A stretch of 64,000 nucleotides of DNA from Nonomuraea jabiensis (GCF_014204795.1 NZ_JACHMB010000001.1:11746501-11810500); one strand, 5' to 3'; positions 8,094 through 17,204 are shown, counted from the stretch's first letter. Translations and numbers: made by a program. The notes: generated by a model from the sequence alone, not told the origin.

Positions 8094-9725
8094 ATGACGC
8101 ACGAACGCGCAGGACAGCCAGCCCAGCCCGCCGACCTCGTGGCCGTCGAAAGGCTGGTGACCTCCTATTACGCGCTGCATCCCGATCCCGGGGACCCGGG
8201 GCAGCGGGTGGCGTTCGGCACGTCGGGGCACCGGGGGTCGTCGCTGAAGACCGCGTTCAACGAGGACCACATCCTGGCCACCACGCAGGCCATCTGCGAA
8301 TACCGGCGGATGCAGGGCACCGACGGGCCGCTGTTCCTCGGCGTCGACACGCACGCGCTGTCGGAGCCCGCGCGGGTGTCCGCGCTGGAGGTCCTGGTCG
8401 CCAACGGGGTCCAGGTGCTGATCGACTCCCGCGACGGCTACACGCCGACCCCGTCCGTCTCGCACGCCATCCTGCGGCACAACCGCGGCCGCACCGCCGG
8501 GTTCGCCGACGGCATCGTGATCACGCCGTCGCACAACCCGCCGAGCGACGGCGGGTTCAAGTACAACCCGCCGCACGGGGGGCCGGCCGACACCGACGCG
8601 ACCACGTGGATCCAGGACCGTGCCAACCGGCTGCTGGCCGGGGGGCTGGAGGGCGTGCTGCGGGTGTCGTACACGAAGGCTCTGGAGGCGGCGGGACGTT
8701 ACGACTTCCTCGGGATGTACGTGGACGACCTGCCGTCCGTGGTGGACCTGGACGCGATCCGGGCGGCCGGGGTGCGCATCGGGGCCGATCCGCTGGGCGG
8801 GGCGAGCGTGGCGTACTGGGGGGAGATCGCCGAGCGGCACCGGCTCGACCTGACCGTGGTCAATCCGCTGGTGGATCCGACGTGGCGGTTCATGACGCTG
8901 GACTGGGACGGGAAGATCCGGATGGACTGCTCGTCGCCGTACGCGATGGCCTCTCTCATCGCCAATCGCGATAAGTACGATATTTCCACCGGAAACGACG
9001 CGGACGCCGACCGGCACGGCGTCGTCACCCCCGACGGCGGCCTGCTGAACCCCAACCACTACCTCGCGGTCGCCATCTCCTACCTCTACACGCACCGCGA
9101 CGGCTGGCCCGCGGCCGCCGGCGTGGGCAAGACGATGGTCAGCAGCGGGATCATCGACCGGGTCGTGGAGTCCATGGGGCGGCGGCTGTACGAGGTCCCT
9201 GTCGGGTTCAAGTGGTTCGTCCCGGGCCTGCTGGACGGCTCGCTGGGGTTCGGGGGCGAGGAGAGCGCGGGGGCGTCGTTCCTGCGGCGCGACGGGTCCG
9301 TCTGGTCCACGGACAAGGACGGGATCATCCTGGCGCTGCTGGCCTCCGAGATCCAGGCCGTCACCGGCAGGTCGCCGAGCGCGCACTACCGGGAGCTGGT
9401 CGAGCGGTTCGGGGAGCCCGCGTACGCCCGGGTCGACGCCCCCGCCACGCGCGAGGAGAAGGCGGTGCTCGGGAAGCTGTCGGCCGCGCAGGTGAAGGCG
9501 TCGTCGCTGGCGGGCGAGCCGATCACCACCGTCCAGACCGCGGCGCCCGGCAACGGGGCCGAGCTCGGCGGGGTGAAGGTCGCGACGGAGAACGCCTGGT
9601 TCGCGGCCCGGCCGTCGGGGACGGAGGACGTCTACAAGATCTACGCCGAGTCCTTCCGTGGCCCCGACCACCTGGCCAAGGTCCAGGAGGAGGCCCGCTC
9701 CCTGGTCTCCGACGCCCTCGGCTGA
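8094..9725 (+). CDS. pgm: phosphoglucomutase (alpha-D-glucose-phosphate specific)
   Basis: 543 residues, usual for this actinobacterial Pgm. The phosphoserine loop TPSHNPPSDGG is at about 144-154 (S146), the magnesium loop is GNDADADRHG, the sugar-binding loop is GGEESAG and the C-terminal phosphate site is RPSGTED. It interconverts glucose-1-phosphate and glucose-6-phosphate, feeding glycogen, trehalose and cell-wall precursors. ATG 8094 (MTHERAG) is preferred because relatives begin there; an in-frame GTG at 8085 sits 12 nt after GGAGG and cannot be excluded. Confidence 0.95.
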   Translation: MTHERAGQPAQPADLVAVERLVTSYYALHPDPGDPGQRVAFGTSGHRGSSLKTAFNEDHILATTQAICEYRRMQGTDGPLFLGVDTHALSEPARVSALEVLVANGVQVLIDSRDGYTPTPSVSHAILRHNRGRTAGFADGIVITPSHNPPSDGGFKYNPPHGGPADTDATTWIQDRANRLLAGGLEGVLRVSYTKALEAAGRYDFLGMYVDDLPSVVDLDAIRAAGVRIGADPLGGASVAYWGEIAERHRLDLTVVNPLVDPTWRFMTLDWDGKIRMDCSSPYAMASLIANRDKYDISTGNDADADRHGVVTPDGGLLNPNHYLAVAISYLYTHRDGWPAAAGVGKTMVSSGIIDRVVESMGRRLYEVPVGFKWFVPGLLDGSLGFGGEESAGASFLRRDGSVWSTDKDGIILALLASEIQAVTGRSPSAHYRELVERFGEPAYARVDAPATREEKAVLGKLSAAQVKASSLAGEPITTVQTAAPGNGAELGGVKVATENAWFAARPSGTEDVYKIYAESFRGPDHLAKVQEEARSLVSDALG

Positions 9726-9766
9726 CCACGCGGGCGGCGTCCGGGCCGAAGCAGGGGCCGCGCGGG

Positions 9767-10459
9767 TCAGCGGCCGGGGGCCAGCTCGGGCGCCGTGTCG
9801 GTGGTCATTCCGGTACGGCCGAGGTCGGCGCGGCGGCCGGCGGCCACCCCGTCCCGGTAGCCCGTGCCGCTCGTCCTGGGCACGCTCACCCGGATGTCCG
9901 GATAGTGAGCGGCCACCGCCCGTTCCACCTCGGCCCGGCGGTCGGCCAGGACGAGCGCGGCGCCCGTACTGGCCTGCTCGGCCTCTGACTCGGCCACGCA
10001 CAGCAGCCGGTACACCTCATCCGTGAACCCCAGCAGCCACGACCGCCGGTAGGCCCGCACGGCGGTCACGCCGTCGGGCACCCGCACCCGCGCCAGCCCG
10101 CTCGCCATCTGCAGCAGCAACGACGTGGCCAGCAGATCGGCCCGTTCCAGATCCGCCGCGAACCCGAACACGTGCACCCGCTGCCCGCCCTCGCCGCGCC
10201 CGATGAGCAGGGGGCGGCAGCGCACGGCCTGCGCGACCAGGCTGACCAGCCGGGCCTTCTCCCTGGCCCAGGGGTTGGGCAGGGTGACGACCCGGTCGCC
10301 GGGCGTCTGCCGGGTGCCCGCCGGGGGGAGCGAGTCGATGCCGTGCTTGGCCATCAGCGCCGACGCGGCCGCCATGAACGTCGCCCGCTCGTGCTCGTTG
10401 TCGGTGCGTTCGGCCTTGGCCAGGAGTTTCCTGACGCGCTCGAGCGTGCGCTCCCGCAA
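9767..10459 (-). CDS. DUF2786 domain protein
   Basis: 230 residues. The N-terminus (RVRKLLAKAERTDNEHE, then AAASALMAKHGID) matches DUF2786, a short helical domain common in actinomycete and phage-related proteins of unknown function. The remainder is mixed alpha/beta without recognised motifs. The start is a TTG at 10459 with a strong AGAGGAG about 6 nt upstream; that ribosome-binding site overlaps the stop of the preceding gene, with a 10-bp gap. The two genes therefore almost certainly form one transcript. Confidence 0.82.
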   Translation of the reverse strand: MRERTLERVRKLLAKAERTDNEHERATFMAAASALMAKHGIDSLPPAGTRQTPGDRVVTLPNPWAREKARLVSLVAQAVRCRPLLIGRGEGGQRVHVFGFAADLERADLLATSLLLQMASGLARVRVPDGVTAVRAYRRSWLLGFTDEVYRLLCVAESEAEQASTGAALVLADRRAEVERAVAAHYPDIRVSVPRTSGTGYRDGVAAGRRADLGRTGMTTDTAPELAPGR

Positions 10460-10469
10460 GCGTGCTCCT

Positions 10470-11708
10470 CTAGGACTTGGTCAGCACCCGCCCGTCGTCC
10501 GCGATGGCGGGGAAGGCGCCCGTGTCGACGATGCCGTGCTGCTGGAACAGCGCCTCGATGAGGGCGTGCGCCTGCGGCTCGAGCTTCCACAGGGCACGAT
10601 ACTCGCGCGCCGTGGCCAGCGAGATGCCGATCTCCTGGGCGATGTCCACCGTACGCGGCACGATGCCCTTGGCGATCTGCCGGTCCCAGAACGCGCGGGC
10701 CTGGCGCATCAGCGCCGCCCGCTGGGCGGTGTCGACGACCTGCGGGGTGGTGTCGAGTACCTCGATGTCCTCGTCCTCCTCCTCGACGAGCTCGGCCAGC
10801 GCGGGCGGCAGCGCCGGACGGGCGGGCACCGGGCGCTGTTCGGGCTCGGGCTCCCACGGCACCCGGGGGTCGGCGTCGATGAGGGCGGTGGTGTTGTAGA
10901 GGGCGGCGATCTGGGCCAGCAGCGCCTCCTGGCGGGCCTGGTCGACGGCCAGCCCGGTGTGCTCGACGGCCTGGTCCATGGCCTTGTCGAGCTTGGCCAG
11001 CGCGGCGCGCATCTTGCGCTCGGAGGCCCCGCCGTCGCGCAGCGCCTTGGCCCGCTTGGCGGCCAGCGCGACCCTGGTCAGCCGGCGGTGGGCGTCGACC
11101 TCGCTCGCCGTACGGTCGCTGACCTCGGCCAGCCCGACCCGGACCAGCAGCCGCTCGGGCGTCAGCCGCCAGTTGATGCGGCCGGTGCCGCGGATGCGGT
11201 GCCGCTCGATGGCCATGCCGCGCTCCCAGAGCCAGGCGGCGACCAGCGGCGCGGCGAGCCTGAACACCGCCTCGGGGAGGCTGCGCGCGTCCATGCTGGA
11301 CAGTACGGCGGTCAGGCAGGTCAGCGCCCACACGGCGATGCCGTCGATGCCGGCGGAGAAGTTCTCGCGCATGTTGCGGCGGGCCCGTACCGCGCTCGTG
11401 ATGATCGCGACCTCGATGAACGCGAACAGCAGCAGCCGCAGCGGCCCGTCCAGGCCGAGCACGTCGCCGGAGAAGCGCCACATGCCCTGCGCGGACACGC
11501 CGGTGGCGATGGAGGCGGCGACGATGGTCAGCACGTCCTCGATGGGACGGGGGGCGACGTAGCGGGAGAACAACCAGGCGGTGGCCCGCCAGACGATCCT
11601 GAGCACCAGGAACGCCAGCGCCAGCCCCGCCAGGCTCAGCAACGCGATGACGGCGGTGGCGAGCGGCTTCTCGGTGACGAAGGCGGCTATTTCCTCAAAT
11701 GTCGGCAT
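10470..11708 (-). CDS. multi-pass membrane protein with C-terminal helix-turn-helix (SpdB/DUF2637-like)
   Basis: 412 residues. About five hydrophobic segments fill residues 18-165 (roughly 18-40, 58-74, 89-108, 122-138, 148-163). A long charged Ala/Arg/Glu-rich cytoplasmic part follows, then a Pro-rich acidic linker (about 290-325). Near the end (about 348-376) VDIAQEIGISLATAREYRA resembles a helix-turn-helix. The arrangement recalls Spd/DUF2637 membrane proteins of actinomycete conjugative plasmids, which also pair N-terminal membrane helices with DNA-binding-like tails. No other transfer genes are visible. It is cotranscribed with the DUF2786 gene. Function unknown. Confidence 0.7.
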   Translation of the reverse strand: MPTFEEIAAFVTEKPLATAVIALLSLAGLALAFLVLRIVWRATAWLFSRYVAPRPIEDVLTIVAASIATGVSAQGMWRFSGDVLGLDGPLRLLLFAFIEVAIITSAVRARRNMRENFSAGIDGIAVWALTCLTAVLSSMDARSLPEAVFRLAAPLVAAWLWERGMAIERHRIRGTGRINWRLTPERLLVRVGLAEVSDRTASEVDAHRRLTRVALAAKRAKALRDGGASERKMRAALAKLDKAMDQAVEHTGLAVDQARQEALLAQIAALYNTTALIDADPRVPWEPEPEQRPVPARPALPPALAELVEEEDEDIEVLDTTPQVVDTAQRAALMRQARAFWDRQIAKGIVPRTVDIAQEIGISLATAREYRALWKLEPQAHALIEALFQQHGIVDTGAFPAIADDGRVLTKS

Positions 11709-12499
11709 CTGTCACTATCCGTGGGGGCTCAAACTCCGGCTCTATGCGACGAGATCATCGCAGAATGTCGCCATCTTGTACGCCAAACGCCATCTGCCGC
11801 CCCATTTTGCCCCTGTTTCACTGCAGTTCCGACGTCTCCCCCCAAGCCGCCTCCCCCGGGCCCGGCGTGTCGCCCCCCGCGGGTCACCCTCCGTATGGCG
11901 CGCTCCAACGACGAAACAGCACGCGGAACGTAACTACCCCCGCTTGGAACACCCCACGAACCGGCACCCGACCCGGGGCCGAAGGGACGGCGCGGCACGG
12001 GACGACGCGGCACGGGACGACGCGGCACGGGACGACGCGGCACGGGACGACGCGGCACGGGACGACGCGGCACGGGACGACGCGGCACGGGACGACGCGG
12101 CACGGGACGACGCGGCACGCGCGGCGCGACGCGGAGCGGCACGGGGCCGGGCGAGGCCGAGCCGGGCGGGCGGCACGGGACGACGCAAGGCCGGACGAGG
12201 CGGCGCGCGGCGGCCCGGGGCCGGGCGGGACGACGCAACGCGGGACGACGCGACCTGGGTCGGCGTGGGGTGGCGCGGGGCGGGACGCGGGCGGGGCGGC
12301 GCGGGGAGCCCCCTGATGGAGGCGTGGCCCCGTGGAGGCGGGAATCCCCCGTGAAGGCGAGGAGCCCCCGCGTAGGGGGAGAGCCCCGGCGGAGGCAGGG
12401 AGCCGGCGGTGGAGGTGGGGTGACGTTGGGGATAGAGGCGTGGAGTGGGGGTGGTCGTGGGGCGGGGGGCGGCGCACAATGGGCCGCGAGGAGGGGATT
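11709..12499. other. non-coding, extremely GC-rich stretch with minisatellite
   Basis: About 790 bp without a convincing gene. The open frames on both strands are low-complexity artefacts of the repeats (for example RDDAA on one strand and VVPCR on the other) and lack good ribosome-binding sites. The left end carries the promoter region of the membrane/HTH gene; the middle is a 15-bp tandem array; the right end is Gly/Pro-encoding filler up to the GAGGAGGGG preceding the small gene at 12500. Confidence 0.7.
11984..12118. repeat. 15-bp minisatellite, nine units
   Basis: Nine head-to-tail copies of gggacgacgcggcac; the first differs at one base and eight are identical. Degenerate GACG/CGGCAC-rich sequence continues to about 12260. 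Perfect identity of eight units implies recent expansion or homogenisation. Confidence 0.97.
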
Positions 12500-12784
12500 G
12501 TGAGCAAGCGATCACGCAGACGCCGCGCTCTTCCCAGCGGCGCACCCGCCTGGATGCCCGGATACGGCCCCGGCGAGCCGCACTGGCCCGGCGAGAGGGA
12601 CTTCCCGTTCGACGACCCGTTGGAGGGTGGCGAAGGCGGGGTGCGCGAGCCGCGCAAACCCAAGCCCGCCCCGCCGGTGCTGTCGGCGGAGGCCCCGCTG
12701 CCCGAGCCGCTCCTGTACGCCCACGACCGGACCGAGCCGCCGCCCGGTGAGGTGACCGGGGTTCTGGCTGGTCAGGAAGTGTAG
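12500..12784 (+). CDS. small proline-rich basic/acidic hypothetical protein
   Basis: 94 residues starting at GTG 12500, preceded by GAGGAGGGG (12488-12496). The N-terminus is very basic (SKRSRRRR), the middle Pro/Gly-rich (GYGPGEPHWPGERD, FDDPLEGG) and the rest Pro- and Glu-rich. No membrane segment or known domain is seen. The strong ribosome-binding site and consistently GC-rich third positions support it as real; it is probably intrinsically disordered. Confidence 0.6.
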   Translation: MSKRSRRRRALPSGAPAWMPGYGPGEPHWPGERDFPFDDPLEGGEGGVREPRKPKPAPPVLSAEAPLPEPLLYAHDRTEPPPGEVTGVLAGQEV

Positions 12785-12882
12785 GACGGTCCCGTGAGGG
12801 AGGCGGTGGGGCCGCGAGGGGGAGGGGAAATTCGTCCTTTCGGAGGGCAACATCCGCCGCTCCGGATGGGACCATCTATGGA

Positions 12883-12894
12883 GGGATTTATCCC
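12883..12894. promoter_or_regulatory. dyad GGGAT-TT-ATCCC upstream of P450
   Basis: A 5+2+5 inverted repeat about 37 bp before the P450 start. Its right half (tatccca) recurs as a direct repeat at 12910-12916. Possible operator; no known regulator matches. Confidence 0.35.
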
Positions 12895-12930
12895 AAGATG
12901 GCGTGATGTATCCCAGCAGGACGGATATCG

Positions 12931-14100
12931 ATGTCAGACAATGAGTTCCCCCTCGTCCAGTTCATGCGCGAAGGCTTCGACCCCGTGGGCGAGCTCGGAC
13001 GGATCCGGGCCGAGCATCCGGTCTTCCCCATGGAGATCCCCGGCAGCCAGACCGTCTACCTCGTCTCCCGCTGGGAGGACGTACGCAGCGTCCTGAGCGA
13101 CCACGAACGCTTCAGCAACGACTTCGCCGGGGTGATCGGCCTGGGCTCCAACCAGGAGGACCCGGGCGGCCTGGGGTTCCGCGACCCGCCCGAGCACACG
13201 CGGCTGCGCAAGTACCTGACGCCCGAGTTCACCATGCACCGCCTGCGCAGGCTGGAGCCGCGCATCGAGGCGATGGTCGAGGAGCACCTGGACCGCATCG
13301 AGGCCAAGGGCTCCCCCGTGGACCTGGTGGAGGAGTTCGCGCTGCCGATCCCGTCGCTGGTGGTGTGCGAGCTGCTGGGCGTCCCGTACGAGGAACGCGC
13401 CGACTTCGTGAAGATCAGCAAGGACCGGTTCGACTTCACGGCCGGGCCGGAGGCGTCGCTGCAGGCGATCAACGACGCCATGGCCTACCTGACCGACCTG
13501 GTCGCCCGGGAGCGGCAGAACCCCGGCGAGGGGCTGCTCGGCCAGCTGCTGCGCGAGCACGGTGACGAGCTCGACGACCGTACGCTCGCCAGCATGGCCG
13601 ACGGGCTGCTGACCGGCGGGCACGACACCAGCACCAGCATGCTCGCCCTGGGCACCCTGTGGCTGCTGCAGAACCCCGAGCAGGCCGCCAAGGTCCGCGA
13701 GGTCGACGGCTACATCAACGACGTCGTCGAGGAGCTGCTGCGCTACATGACGGTCGTGCAGGTGGCCTTCCCCCGCTTCGCCCGCGACGACCTGGAGCTG
13801 CACGGCGTACAGATCAAGAAGGGCGAGATGGTGCTCTGCTCGCTCACTGGCGCCAACCGCGACCCCGCCCTGGGCGAGGACATGGACCAGGTACGGCCCG
13901 GCAGGCAGACGGCGGGCTCGCACATGGCGTTCGGCCACGGCATCCACCGCTGCATCGGCGCGCCGCTGGCGCAGATGGAGATGCGCATCGCCTTCCCGGC
14001 GCTGCTGCGCCGCTTCCCCGGGCTGCACGTGGCGGGCGAGGTGCCGTTCAGGGAACTCGCCATCGTGTACGGCGTCAAAGAGCTACCCGTCGCCTGGTAG
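12931..14100 (+). CDS. cytochrome P450
   Basis: 389 residues, typical for a soluble bacterial P450. The I-helix reads GHDTSTSM, the K-helix EELLRY, and the heme-ligand loop FGHGIHRCIGAPLAQME carries the proximal cysteine. The stretch before the heme loop is shorter and more polar than usual (NRDPALGEDMDQVRPGR). It would oxidise a small molecule with electrons from a ferredoxin; none is encoded nearby. It precedes a HAD phosphatase by 18 bp in the same direction, but no dedicated pathway is apparent. Confidence 0.93.
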   Translation: MSDNEFPLVQFMREGFDPVGELGRIRAEHPVFPMEIPGSQTVYLVSRWEDVRSVLSDHERFSNDFAGVIGLGSNQEDPGGLGFRDPPEHTRLRKYLTPEFTMHRLRRLEPRIEAMVEEHLDRIEAKGSPVDLVEEFALPIPSLVVCELLGVPYEERADFVKISKDRFDFTAGPEASLQAINDAMAYLTDLVARERQNPGEGLLGQLLREHGDELDDRTLASMADGLLTGGHDTSTSMLALGTLWLLQNPEQAAKVREVDGYINDVVEELLRYMTVVQVAFPRFARDDLELHGVQIKKGEMVLCSLTGANRDPALGEDMDQVRPGRQTAGSHMAFGHGIHRCIGAPLAQMEMRIAFPALLRRFPGLHVAGEVPFRELAIVYGVKELPVAW

Positions 14101-14118
14101 AGCGGTTACGTTCGCAGT

Positions 14119-14874
14119 GTGAACGAGCCTGTCATCGATCTGACCACGATCAGCGCCGTCCTGTTCGACACCGACGGCGTGGTCACCGACACCGCTCGGG
14201 GGCACGCGGCCGCCTGGAAGCACGTCTTCGACGCGTTTCTGCGCGGCCGCTCGACACCGTTCGACATCCGGGACGACTATCTGCGCTACGTGGACGGCCG
14301 CCCGCGCCTCGACGGCATCCGTACCTTCCTGGAGGCGCGCGGCATCACGCTGCCCGAGGGTTCGCCCGACGACGAGCCCGGCGCGGCCACCGTGCACGGG
14401 CTCGGCCTGGCCAAGGACCAGATCTTCATGGCCCAGGTGGAGAAGTACGGGGTGGCCGCGTTCCCGTCCACGGTCTCGCTCCTGCACGAGCTGCGGCAGC
14501 GAGGTGCGCGTACGGCGGCCGTCTCGGCCAGCCTGCACGGTCGCAAGCTGGTCACGTCGGCCGGTGTGCTGCACCTGTTCGACCTGGTGGTGGACGGCAA
14601 CGACGCGGCCCTGATGAACCTGCCCGGCAAGCCCGACCCCGCCCTCTTCCTGGAGGCGGCGCGCCGGCTGGCGCTGCCCGCCGTCAGGGCCGCGGTGGTG
14701 GACGCGGCGCTGCCCGGGGTGGAGGCGGGCGGGAAGGGCGGGTTCGGGCTGGTCGTCGCGGTGACCAGGGACGGGGCCGAGGCGGCGGAGCTGGGCGCGG
14801 CGGGGGCCGGGGTCGTGGTACCCGACCTGAGCGAGCTGGAGGTCCACGGCAGGGTCCCGCCCCCGACGGCGTGA
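14119..14874 (+). CDS. HAD-superfamily phosphatase, beta-phosphoglucomutase-like
   Basis: 251 residues. HAD motif I is FDTDGVVTD (nucleophile D17, acid D19). YVDGRPRLDG and LPEG after it are typical of beta-phosphoglucomutase-type hydrolases acting on sugar phosphates. Motif III lies at GKPDP, and motif IV is altered: VVDAALPGVEAG, with one acidic residue where the family often has two. It starts at a GTG 18 bp after the P450 stop. No disaccharide phosphorylase neighbour is present, so the substrate is open. Confidence 0.85.
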   Translation: MNEPVIDLTTISAVLFDTDGVVTDTARGHAAAWKHVFDAFLRGRSTPFDIRDDYLRYVDGRPRLDGIRTFLEARGITLPEGSPDDEPGAATVHGLGLAKDQIFMAQVEKYGVAAFPSTVSLLHELRQRGARTAAVSASLHGRKLVTSAGVLHLFDLVVDGNDAALMNLPGKPDPALFLEAARRLALPAVRAAVVDAALPGVEAGGKGGFGLVVAVTRDGAEAAELGAAGAGVVVPDLSELEVHGRVPPPTA

Positions 14875-14936
14875 CCCGGGTCGGAGGAATCCCGCCCCGA
14901 GCGTGGGGCGGTGGGAGCGGCTCTACCCTTGACGGC

Positions 14937-15200
14937 GTGACCGTTCTCATCGACCCGCCCAACTGGCCCGGGCCTCGCGGCCTGATGTGGTCGCACCTGG
15001 TCAGCGACCGCTCGCTGGAGGAGCTGCACGACTTCGCCGCGCGGCTGGGGGTGCCGGAGCGGGCCTTCGACCGGGATCACTACGACGTCCCGGAGACCGT
15101 GCACGCCCGGGCGGTGGAGCTGGGGGCCGAGGCGGTCACCTCGCGCGAGCTGCTCCTGCGGCTGATCGCCTCCGGCCTGCGCCGCCGAAAGCGCCGCTGA
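14937..15200 (+). CDS. DUF4031 domain protein
   Basis: 87 residues starting at GTG 14937 (VTVLIDPPNWP). The sequence LMWSHLVSDRSLEELHDFA and the later RAFDRDHYDVPE match the small DUF4031 family, common in actinobacteria and of unknown function. It follows the HAD gene by 62 bp and converges on the HD-domain gene. Confidence 0.85.
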   Translation: MTVLIDPPNWPGPRGLMWSHLVSDRSLEELHDFAARLGVPERAFDRDHYDVPETVHARAVELGAEAVTSRELLLRLIASGLRRRKRR

Positions 15201-15272
15201 CCGGGCTCCCAAGGCCCGTGCTGACCCGGCGCCCGCGACCCGGCGCGGACGCCGCCGGACGGGCGGCCCCTG

Positions 15273-15935
15273 CTACGACGCGCCGTGGCCCGACGTGAGC
15301 GACTTCAGCTCGCGCGTCATGTTCGACCGGGCCCGCTCTTCCCACAGCTCGCGGGCGCGTCCGGTCCGGTAGAGGCGCGGTACGGCCAGCAGGCGGCGCA
15401 GCACCTCGGCCCGTCCCGCCCTGAACAGGTCGTCGGGCACGTGGGCGTACTCCTGCCGGATCCGCCCCGCGTAGTCGTCGTAGCCGGGCAGCCCGAGCAC
15501 GGCCAGGTCGGCGTCGCACAGGACGGCGCCGTCGCGGTCCCCGTCGGCCAGCGTGTCGTGGGCGGCGGTGAGGCGTACCAGCCGGGCCACCTCGGCGACC
15601 CGTGCGGCGGGCACCCCGCACCTGGGCAGCCGCGACTGCGCGAGCTGGGCACTGCGCTCCTCGTCCAGGCCCGGCCGCCCGTCGTAGACGGCGTCGTGGA
15701 ACCAGGCGGCCAGGCGCACGGCGGTCAGGTCGTCCGCCGCGGCCGCGAGCTGCGCGACCCCGGCGAGCACGGCGGCCAGGTGGTCGCGGGTGTGGTAGCG
15801 GCGGTGCGGCTCGGACCAGCGGGCGATCAGCTCCGCCCCCGTGGCCAGGGACGCGGCCGAGTCGCCCATGAGCACCACCCACTCCCGCCCCAGCACCGCC
15901 GGGTCCCCAGCCGGGGTCGTCGAGTCGTCGATCAC
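15273..15935 (-). CDS. HD-domain metal-dependent phosphohydrolase-like protein
   Basis: 220 residues from GTG 15935, preceded by GGTGAGG. Metal-binding HD pattern: YHTRDHL, then AAWFHDAVYD, then an Asp in LCDADLAVLG. It resembles the predicted HD-phosphohydrolase family often found beside DUF4031 proteins, as here. Substrate unknown. Its 5' end is divergent from the FMN oxidase gene, with about 60 bp between them. Confidence 0.85.
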   Translation of the reverse strand: MIDDSTTPAGDPAVLGREWVVLMGDSAASLATGAELIARWSEPHRRYHTRDHLAAVLAGVAQLAAAADDLTAVRLAAWFHDAVYDGRPGLDEERSAQLAQSRLPRCGVPAARVAEVARLVRLTAAHDTLADGDRDGAVLCDADLAVLGLPGYDDYAGRIRQEYAHVPDDLFRAGRAEVLRRLLAVPRLYRTGRARELWEERARSNMTRELKSLTSGHGAS

Positions 15936-15998
15936 GGCCTCACCGTACCTTTTGGTAACGTCCAAGACATCGACGGGAACGCGAAGGACCCTCGGCGC

Positions 15999-17204
15999 CT
16001 GCCCCGTTGGCGGGAGCTGCGTGCCGTCCTGCCCGGGCGCCCGCGGCTGTCCAGGGCCCAGCGGGTGGCCGACGCCGCCGACATCGAAGATCTCCGGCTG
16101 CTGGCCAGGAGACGCGCCCCGCACATGGTGTTCGACTACGTGGACGGCGCCGCCGAGGGCGAGCTGTCGATGGCCAGGGCGGTGGAGGCGTTCCGGCGGG
16201 TGGAGTTCAGCCCGCGGATCCTGCGCGACGTGTCACAGGCCCCGACCGCGGTCGAGATCCTGGGCAGGCGGATCGCGATGCCGGTCGTGCTCGGCCCCAC
16301 CGGGTTCACCCGGATGATGCACCGCGAGGGCGAGCGGGCCGTGGCCCGGGCGGCCGAGCGCGCGGGCGTCCCGTACACGCTGTCCACCATGGGCACCACG
16401 ACGGCCGCCGGCGTGGCCGCCGCCGCGCCCGGCGGGTGGAACTGGTTCCAGCTGTACGTGGTCCGCGACCGCGCGCGCAACCTGGACACGCTCGCCCTGG
16501 CCCGCGAGGCGGGCATGGACGTGCTGGTCGTGACCGTAGACGTGCCGGTGGCGGGGGCGCGGCTGCGCGACGTGCGGCACGGCCTGACGGTCCCGCCGTC
16601 CCTGCGCTGGCGCAGCGCGCTGCAGACGCTGCGGCACCCGGCGTGGTGGTTCGACTTCCTCACCAGCGAGCCGCTGCGGTTCGCCACCGTCGACGGCGCC
16701 CCCGACGATCTGCCCGGGCTCACGAACCTGATGTTCGACCCCTCCGTGACCATGGCCGACCTGGAGTGGATCCGCTCGGCGTGGCAGGGGCGGCTGCTGG
16801 TCAAGGGCGTGCAGCGGGTGGACGACGCCAAGGACCTGGCCGCCGTCGGGGTGGACGGCCTGGTGGTGTCCAACCACGGCGGGCGGCAGCTCGACCGCGC
16901 CGCCACGCCGCTGGAGCTGCTGCCGCAGGTGGTGGCCGCCGTGGGGGATCGCACGGAGGTGTTCCTGGACGGAGGCGTCCGCAACGGGGCCGACGTCGCC
17001 GCCGCGGTCGCGCTCGGCGCGCGGGCCTGCTTCATCGGCCGGGCCTACCTGTACGGGCTGATGGCGGGCGGCGAGGCCGGGGTGCGGCGGGCGCTGGACC
17101 TGCTGCGCGCGGAGCTCGTTCGCACGCTCCAGCTGCTCGGCGCCGGCGGGATCGACGGGCTCACCCCCGACATGGTGCGTCTCAGGGCCGGCACCGGCAT
17201 CTAA
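15999..17204 (+). CDS. FMN-dependent alpha-hydroxy-acid dehydrogenase/oxidase
   Basis: About 400 residues of the glycolate oxidase/L-lactate dehydrogenase family: FDYVDGAAEGE near the N-terminus, substrate/FMN strands FQLYVVRDR and VTVDVPVAGARLRDVRHG, the catalytic His/Arg stretch VSNHGGRQLD, and phosphate-binding FLDGGVRNGADV. It oxidises an L-2-hydroxy acid to a 2-keto acid. The start is a problem: family similarity extends back to LPRWREL, but no ATG, GTG or TTG is in frame there. A CTG at 15999 with AAGGA 10 nt upstream is proposed; the first canonical start is GTG 16065. Confidence 0.85.
   Translation: MPRWRELRAVLPGRPRLSRAQRVADAADIEDLRLLARRRAPHMVFDYVDGAAEGELSMARAVEAFRRVEFSPRILRDVSQAPTAVEILGRRIAMPVVLGPTGFTRMMHREGERAVARAAERAGVPYTLSTMGTTTAAGVAAAAPGGWNWFQLYVVRDRARNLDTLALAREAGMDVLVVTVDVPVAGARLRDVRHGLTVPPSLRWRSALQTLRHPAWWFDFLTSEPLRFATVDGAPDDLPGLTNLMFDPSVTMADLEWIRSAWQGRLLVKGVQRVDDAKDLAAVGVDGLVVSNHGGRQLDRAATPLELLPQVVAAVGDRTEVFLDGGVRNGADVAAAVALGARACFIGRAYLYGLMAGGEAGVRRALDLLRAELVRTLQLLGAGGIDGLTPDMVRLRAGTGI

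Noticed and set aside
11884..12663. Long open frames across the 15-bp repeats on both strands
   Set aside because: They encode only low-complexity repeats (RDDAA, VVPCR), have no ribosome-binding sites and disappear outside the array; the 15-bp unit keeps all frames open by its length.
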